DNA from: Vanrija pseudolonga
Lineage: Eukaryota > Basidiomycota > Tremellomycetes > Trichosporonales > Trichosporonaceae
Direction: 5' to 3'
Length of the DNA stretch: 64,000 nt
Assembly: GCF_020906515.1 (NCBI RefSeq)
Contig: NC_085849.1
Coordinates: 1,922,001-1,986,000, forward strand
The position numbers and the translations under genes are program-made. Positions 57,504-64,000 of the stretch are shown piece by piece. A model generated the notes under the pieces. The model searched no databases. It was not told the origin of the DNA and worked only from the letters and a program-made list of their open reading frames with translations. Each line of letters begins with the position of its first letter. Within the stretch, counting starts at the first letter, position 1.

Positions 57504-60246
57504 CGGTGTGAGTTGTTGAACAAGAAACGGGACCAGCGCGGAAGGGCCGCCGTGTGCTTTGCCTTGTCTGTGGTCGTTGGAGGTCGTTGAAGCCGACAAG
57601 TCGTGTTGATTTGGGCCTGTGCGTTGCGCTCGGGAACGTGATATCGACGTCAAGAGGGGGTTCGTGTGTATTAGATGATTGGATGCAAAGTTGTCGATGC
57701 GTTTGGAAAAAGTGAATCCTCGACGAGACGAGGTGGATGTGGACGAGGGACGATTAGGCAAGTGACTGCTGCAAGGCAAGGTTGGTCGAGGCGGGTGGGG
57801 GTGGGGTGGTGTGCGTGCCGACCGCGGGATGGGATGGGATTGTTGCTGGGTCGGTCGGTCGCGTGTTGGAGGCAGCGAGGTGAGCGACGGCAGGGTCCAC
57901 ACAGGAGGAGAGGAGAGGAGAGAGGGGAGGGAGGGAGAGAGAAGGGTTGTGTGTGGCCGATGCAGCCAGCGAGATGCTTGATGGGTTGGCAGCAGCAGTG
58001 ACTGAGGCGGAGGAGGAGGCGGCGGCGGCGGCGGCGACGACGTGAAAGTGTCAAGGGAAAGGCGCGGGGCGGGTGGGTGAGGTAGGTGTGCAGCTGCTGC
58101 AAATACAAGTGGGCGCGCGTGGGCACAACGGCAGAGGGGGGAAAAGTAAAGAGAGAGGGAAGGGGGGGAAGGGGAGGGGGAGGGGGGGAGCACAGTAGGC
58201 ACAAAAGGGGGCAAGGGGAGGGGGGGAAGGGGGAAGGAAGGGAAGGCCAGCCATGGGCCAAGCTTGCTTGCTGCTGGCATGTAGTCGTCGCAGCCTGCCG
58301 CGCCGCGCCGCGCCGCCGCAGACTTCATGCCGCTCCACGACATCGAGGCAGCCCGCGAGCCGCGAGCCGCGAGCCAGGGCCAGAGCCACGTGGCGCTGAA
58401 ACCAAATACCCTCCATTACTGTGGGTTAAAATAGAGCCTAGAGCCTAGCAGTAATTGAGGCGACGACAGGACCAGCGCGACGACGACGCGGGCATCCAAG
58501 GCGTGCCAGGCGGCGCGGGCAGCGCGACACGCGTCGTGGCAAGCAGCCATCACTCACCCCACCCACCCACAGCCACATTACAATCCCCACTTGGCGCAGG
58601 GTAGTAGTGGCAGATCGCGCAATATAAGCGGGCGCGCGGGCGGGCGTCCGTCGATGATGAGTGCGCAGCGGAGTAGTGGCAGGTGGTGGTGGTGGTGGTG
58701 CATGGGATGATGCCACATGCGAGTGGGAGGGCGCGCGGCACGCACGGCGGCTGCCTTTGGCACAACGGACAAGGACACGGTGCAGTGCCGCCCGGGGTAG
58801 CACGCTCGCACATGGCCCAGGCTGGCGCGCTGGCGCTTGCAGAACTTGCCAAGCGCCACAACGGGCGCGCGCGGCGCAGCAGGCGCAGCGCATTCCGAGG
58901 CATGTGCTTGTCGGCGTGATCGACAAGGGCCAGCGCGCCGCCAGGCCGCCAGCCTGCGTCTGCGCCTACGCCAGCGCCACAATGACGCGACGACCCCATT
59001 CTTCGTCTTGTGCTGCAACTGCTCAATGCGACTAGTGTCGTCGACGACGGTGGAGCGTGACGGCGCGACGACGCTTGGTCGTGAGTCAGTCAGTCACCGC
59101 CCAGGCACTGGAGGAAGGAACGAACGAACGGCGCGTCCGTATCGGGTCGGTCGGGGTGGGTGCCACTTGGTGGTGGGTGCTGCTCGCACGCACACACGCA
59201 CGGCTGGGTGTGGCATCGTACTTCACTCGCAGGCGAGCGGTGAGCACGACGACGACCATGCCCTCGACGCCTGCCTCGCCTGCTGGATACTCACTCACAG
59301 CCTACCTCTCCACTCCGCCCTCGAGCTCCGCCCCAAAAGCATCCGAAGAGGGACAGCCAGGACGCGCGATCACATCACCAACAAGCTCTAGCTCCCGGCC
59401 GGTACGGGCGCCAGGGCGCCGGGCGTCGTAGGCCACCACATCCACCACTCTGGTCCAACGACTCGGTCGTGTGGCGGACGCGGTGGATAGCGGAGTGGGT
59501 ACAAACCCGCCAAAGTATGCATGTTGTCGAGCAGTGTCCTGGACGACATGCTGGCATGCTGGCGGCATGCCGCGTCGTCGCCCGTCCCCGTGCCGCGCGC
59601 GCGTCCTCGCCCACAGGTCAGGTCGGTGACACGACGCTTGCTCCTTTCGGCGATGGGATGCGGCGCGATCGATCGGCGTGCCGGCCGGCAGGCCAGCCGG
59701 CTGTCGCCGCCTGCTCCTTTTGGATGGGCACATGCCATCAATCGCGCCTTGGGTCGCTGCTAATCAACGCGCGGAGGGCGGAGGCGGAGGCGGAGGGCGG
59801 AGTGAGGGCGGCCGAGACGATCGCTGGTACCGTACCCCGCGCGCGGCGCGGATTACCCCGCCCCCAAGCCATCTTGGGAGCCGCCGTCGCGGCATCTGTA
59901 GCATCATCTCCTGCCCCATTCACGGCAATCTCGTCCTTCCCAGATCGGATCATGTAGTCTCCGCATCGCGGAACACTCTCCACTCCTTAGTATAACGTCA
60001 ACATCGAGCTCCCGACACCCGCTCCATCTCATCTCAAGAACTCATACATTTCTCTCTTCGAACACACTCTACCCGCTCTAGGCGTGCAAAGGGAACAAGT
60101 ACAATCACACACACATAAGGTTCGGGACACTTCGGATCATTGGCGGCGGCACATTGGATTCTCTTGATTCAGTCTGGGTGGGTGCGCGTGCTGTGAGGGT
60201 AGTGGAGACAGGTCCATGGTATACAGCGGACGTGGCGGGTCAAAGC
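57097..60246. other. 3.1-kb non-coding tract: BEM3 upstream region and 3' flank of the fungalysin gene
   Basis: No gene is supported. The first 1.3 kb are purine-rich on the plus strand (pyrimidine-rich leader side for BEM3), with GAC, GGC and GGAGG repeats. The stretch 58,260-58,390 has short GCCGC and CGCGAGC repeats. The frames around 58,400-59,750 translate to Arg/Ala/His-rich low complexity. Confidence 0.6.
57471..57499. repeat. (GAC)n trinucleotide repeat
   Basis: About ten perfect units, 375 bp upstream of the BEM3 start codon. Confidence 0.88.
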
Positions 60247-62893
60247 CTACTTGCAGGCCTTGGGCGGGACCTTGAAGCCGTCGGTGCGGACACCACCGCC
60301 CCAAGGAGTCTGGCCGACAACGGCCGCGTCAGAGCCAAGGCCCCGCTCGGCAAACGCCTTCCAGATGATGCACTGGTTGTCACCGCCAGTAAGGAGCTCG
60401 TCGGCCTGGAGGATGGCGTCACGGGCGTCGAAGAACGTGGGGCGGCAAGGCTGGAGCTTCATAGCCGAGATGATGAGCTGGAGCGAGAGCGTGTTGCCGT
60501 GCTTGGGGATAAGGGGAAGAGGGCGGCCGAGCGAGTCGACGCTCTCGTCCGAAGTCTTGGTGTAGTAGTCGTTGGGCTTGCTTGTGTCCTCGGGAGGGTA
60601 CAGAGTCTTGGAGAAACCGTACTTCTCAATGAGGCGAGTAGTAAGGACAAAGAGGTACTCGGCCCAGACCTCGCCAATGGCGTGGACACCCCAGTAGCCG
60701 GGCTTGTCGAGCGTCTTGTACGTCGACGGGTTGAGGGTCGAGTTGGTCGCGTAGACGTAGTTGCGGATACCACCAGCCTGGTTGGCAGCCCAAGCGCCCA
60801 TAGGGAAGACGTCGGGGCCGCTGTCGCTGTGCTCCTCAACCTGGCGGATGATGGTGGCAATGGCGTCACCCCAGCCCTCACCCATACCACCGGCCTCACC
60901 CCAGCCGAGACAGCCAGAGTTGGCGGGACCACCAGTGAGACGGGTCGAGAGACCGTGCGAGTACTCGTGGATGACAATGCCGGCCTCGAGGTCGCCGTCA
61001 CGGTAGGGGGTGGCAGTGTCCCAGACGTACATGCGCATGCGGGGAGCCTGTCCGTCCGGTGGGGTCATGAAGTTGGCATTGTTGTATCCCGAGCCGTCCT
61101 GAGCGTTGGCAATGACGGGGTCACCGCCGCGGCCACCCTTGCCAAAGTTGTACATCTGGAAGTTGCCCGAGACCTCGTCAAAGCCGAGGCGGTAGAGCAG
61201 GTCGTGGTAGGCGTTGCAGGTGTAGAAGAGCTGGGTAGTGACAAAGTCGATGTACTCCTTGGGAGCAAGTCCGTCGGGCTCGCCATACTCGTAGACAAAC
61301 GAGAAGTCGTCGCTGACGGGGCGCCAGTTGTCGAGGAACTCGTTGCGGCCCTCCCAGTCCTCGTGAGCAAGGACGTTGTTGCCGACAGTCGAGGCGACCG
61401 TGGTGGTGTTGCCCTTGACAGTGGCGCCCTTGAAGCGCGCCTGAGGCCAGGGGTTCGAGGCCGTGATGTACGAGTGCCAGCCGAGAGGCGAGGCGACATT
61501 GTCCCATGGCTTGGTCACAGTCTTGACCTTGCCAGTGGTGGGGTCGTTGACACCCCAAGGGAAGACGGCGTACTCGTACTTGGGCTCGGGAGTGGGGAGA
61601 GGCTTCTGCTTGCCGCCCTTGTCGAGGGACTTGGCAGCCTTGGCCTTGCGGGCCTCAATCTTGTGGGCAAAGTGGTCGCTGGCGTCGGCGGCCCAGTCGA
61701 CCATGCGGACAATGTTGCCGGTGATGACATCAACGTAGGCCTCGTACCAGTTGTCCTTCATCTCTACCTCAAACTTGTAGACGAGGCGGGGAGAGCCGTC
61801 AGACGACTGGGTGTACATAAGGCGGGCGGGGACATCGCCGACGACCTCAGCAGCGGCGAGGGCATCACCCGAGAGGATCTCGGTGGGCGGCTCGGCAGGG
61901 GCATGCTTGGGCTTGAGGGTGTGGTGGGGGGTCGACTCGAGCGACTGGGGGTCGACAAAGTTGTTCGAGATGCGGCCAAGGAGCGAAGCGAGGGCCTCGG
62001 CGGCAGTCAGGCCGTCCTCGGACGAGGCAACAACCGGCTCCACCTGCTGAGCGCAGAGAGCATTCTTGTGGTTCTTGACGTGGCGGAGGTTCTTGCCAAT
62101 CTTGAGGCGGGTGTGCTGCCTCTCCTCGTCCGAGACCTCGTCCTCGTCACCGTCGAGGCCGAGAAGGGCCTTGGCGGCCGTCTTGGCCAGGTCCCAGGCC
62201 GAAGGCTCGGGGGCGAGGAGCTCCTTGAGCGCGTGCTTGTGGTTGTCGATCGACTGGTCAATCGACTCGCAGAGCACCGTCTGCGCGATAGTCGAGGTGT
62301 CGCGGAGCTCGGCGCCACCGCCAGGGTGGAACGAGTTACCCCACGAGATGATACGGCCGTTGCGGTCGACGTTGACGTTGATGTCGCCGTCGCCGACCTC
62401 GAGGCCGTTGATAAGCTGGCGCGCGTAGATGTGGGTGACTAGCGTCGAGGGGTCGGTGTATGACTAGGGACGTCAGCACAGATGCGGGGAGGTCAGGCAA
62501 GTGAATGAGTGGCGTGTGTGGGGTCGCGCGTGCGCGGGGTCGCGTGACGGGAATGTGGGAAGGCGGGGAAGCCGACCGCTAGCTGCCACAACACGCGTCG
62601 GTGGCAAAGTGGGGAGGGAGCAAGGGTGGCGCACTACTCACGTCGTCGCGGAGGTAAAAGCCCTCGCCTTCGCCGGCGCCGACCTTGTCTGCGATGAAGG
62701 CGGTGGCGACCTTGCGTGCGTCGGCCGGCTCGTCGGTGAAGGCGCGCGCGCGGTGGTGGTCGGGGAAGGCCTCGAAGCGCGCGTGGGCGTGGTGCGGGCC
62801 AAACGAGAGCGACTTGCGTCCCTTGTGGTGCGCGTCGTGTGCGGTGGCGACGGCGAGGAAGGGGAGGAGAGCTACGAGCGCGGAGAGGCGCAT
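60247..62893 (-). CDS. MEP1: Secreted extracellular metalloprotease, M36 fungalysin
   Basis: Two exons (62893-62642 and 62463-60247); predicted 822 residues. A clear signal peptide (MRLSALVALLPFLAVATA) starts the protein. The FTP-type propeptide follows (FTDEPADARKVATAFI, SYTDPSTLVTHIYARQLING, VGDGDINVNVDRNGRIISWG). The catalytic domain has the zinc motif HEYSH at about residues 583-587 (IVIHEYSHGLSTRLTGGP), with the downstream glutamate in GGMGEGWGDAIAT. Flanking family blocks are intact (FYTCNAYHDLLYRLGFDE, FGKGGRGGDPVIANAQDGSG). It is made as an inactive precursor and digests extracellular protein. Basidiomycete members have been linked to nitrogen scavenging, and Cryptococcus Mpr1 to host invasion. 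The propeptide has a His-rich start (HDAHHKGRK). Confidence 0.95.
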
Positions 62894-63461
62894 GATGTGA
62901 TGCTGGGGCTAGCGACTGCTAGTAGTGTACAACGTGATGATGCAAGTGTAGTGTGTCTATGAGGGGCAGCGAGCGTTGAGAGAGAGATAGATGTGATGGG
63001 CAGAAGAGAGATGCGGTGCGTGGTGGGGTGATTATCAGGACGGCGGTGGGTGAGGGGGGGGGGGGAAGGCCGATGCAATCGGTGGGGTGGTGCTGTTGCA
63101 GTGGCCGGGGTGGGTGGTCGCGCGATGGCGGCGATGGCTGAGAGTGACGACGTACGCGCCACCCACTGTACCGACTCGCCGGTCAAGCTCCACTTTTGAT
63201 TCCGTCCCTGGGCTGGGGCGTCGGTGGCGTCTTATCGACTCGGGTCATCCAATGACGCGTTCATTTCAACCCGGCAAGCACTTTCCTAATCCAGCTATTT
63301 CACAGCGAGGCCCATCAGTCCACGCGGGGGCATCGGCCGAACCCGAGACCAGGCCAAGCAGCCACTTATCTCGACGGGCGGCCCACAATGCCGAGCACCC
63401 CGGCCATCACCACCAGTACGCCCTCGCCCCCTCATCAAGATATGCAGAGCAGCACACATCA
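62894..63461 (-). promoter_or_regulatory. Fungalysin promoter and 3' flank of the lactonase-like gene
   Basis: 568 bp between two same-strand genes. It includes a 13-nt poly-G run at 63053-63065. A GATAA/TTATC-type pair (gtgattatcagg near 63030; cttatcgac near 63232) could be bound by a GATA factor, but this is weak. Confidence 0.5.
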
Positions 63462-64000
63462 CTACAGATCAGTAATATGCGCGCCCTCGGCAGCGAGCGT
63501 GCCGTAGAACAGCTCCGTCTCGCCGCAAATGACAATACGGCCCTTGCCTGCGAACTGCGGGAGTGTGTGTGAGCGTCGTCCACCCAGAGCGGCACATGGC
63601 GTGCTCGCACGAGAGCCGCGCCGGTCGCGTCTTGTGTGCTCTTCTGCTCTTCGCGACCGGCACTAGCCCACACAGGCATCCAACTCACCTGGAAGTTGGC
63701 CGCCACGTCGCCCGTGTAGATCTTGCCGATGAGCGTGCCGGCTGGGTTCCAGACGTGCAGGCCGTCCCCGACGCCAGAGTAGACGTTGCCCTTGGTGTCG
63801 CAGTGGACGCCATCGGGCACACCGACGTGCACGTACGTGAAGAGCTCGTTGGGTCCGAGCGTGCCGTCGTCGTTGACCGGCAGGCGGTATCTGGGTGTGT
63901 GTCAGGCTGGCTGGCCCCGCTGCTGGTCCTTAACTCGACTTACATGCTCGCTGGCGCGGACCAGTCGACGCCGGTGAAGCCCTGGGCGGCGCCAGTGTCG
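63462..64000 (-). CDS. SMP-30/gluconolactonase-like six-bladed propeller protein, 5' end missing
   Basis: The C-terminal part of a gene that enters from the right edge. Exons seen: >64000-63944, 63890-63689, 63554-63462; phases agree, and the last 117 residues are present. Signature segments are VGVPDGVHCDTKGNVYSGVG, DGLHVWNPAGTLIGKIYTGD, VAANFQFAGKGRIVICGETE and LFYGTLAAEG. The PDGVHCDTKGNVY stretch, with Asp in the family's metal-binding position, is typical of SMP-30/LRE lactonases. Such enzymes open sugar or other lactones with a divalent metal; the substrate cannot be told from this fragment. Whether it is cytosolic or secreted cannot be judged without the N-terminus. Confidence 0.85.

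Noticed and set aside
60154-62442. 762-codon open frame on the plus strand opposite the fungalysin gene
   Set aside because: It is the antisense of a strongly GC3-biased real gene; the Val/Gly/Leu-rich translation has no domain, and the minus strand encodes a complete M36 protease.

Overview
This is a 64-kb piece of a fungal nuclear genome, almost certainly a basidiomycete yeast. The evidence is GC-rich DNA, genes split by many very short introns (mostly 36-50 nt, with GTRNGT donors and CTRAC/CTGAC branch sites), and a typical fungal gene set. A Cir1-type iron regulator with a single GATA finger and the ultra-short introns point to Tremellomycetes, possibly a Trichosporonales-like lineage; that placement is inference. 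I found 19 protein-coding genes and traced exon structures whose phases close exactly. I found no tRNA, rRNA, CRISPR array, or recognisable transposon or virus-like element.

Layout, left to right. An Sds3-like histone-deacetylase-complex subunit runs off the left edge (minus). After 4.2 kb of non-coding DNA comes a Zn2Cys6 transcription factor (minus). A compact block follows: SmB, an uncharacterised nucleotidyltransferase-like protein, a C2H2 finger protein, VPS25 and the cell-wall-integrity MAPKKK BCK1. BCK1 converges on a CIR1-type iron GATA factor. A 5.1-kb gene desert, a second Zn2Cys6 factor and a 3.6-kb desert come next. A dense housekeeping run then covers 38.1-49.4 kb: mitochondrial BolA, DNAJC17/Cwf23, PAN3, deoxyhypusine synthase, MAD1 and cyclophilin H. 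An orphan protein, the PX-PH-RhoGAP protein BEM3, a secreted M36 fungalysin and a partial SMP-30/lactonase-like gene complete the window.

Functional themes. SmB, DNAJC17 and cyclophilin H are spliceosome-associated. PAN3 and deoxyhypusine synthase act in mRNA decay and translation. BCK1 and BEM3 both belong to Rho-GTPase/cell-wall signalling. Three DNA-binding regulators (two Zn2Cys6 factors and CIR1) and the Sds3-like gene border the longest non-coding tracts, whereas housekeeping genes are packed 100-260 bp apart, often as divergent pairs. The most unusual sequence features are a 3-nt micro-exon in cyclophilin H, an initiator codon alone on its exon in SmB, a PAN3 zinc finger built from micro-exons, an 838-nt intron in BolA that holds a membrane-protein-like ORF, and an array of about seven degenerate 50-bp units between the orphan gene and BEM3.
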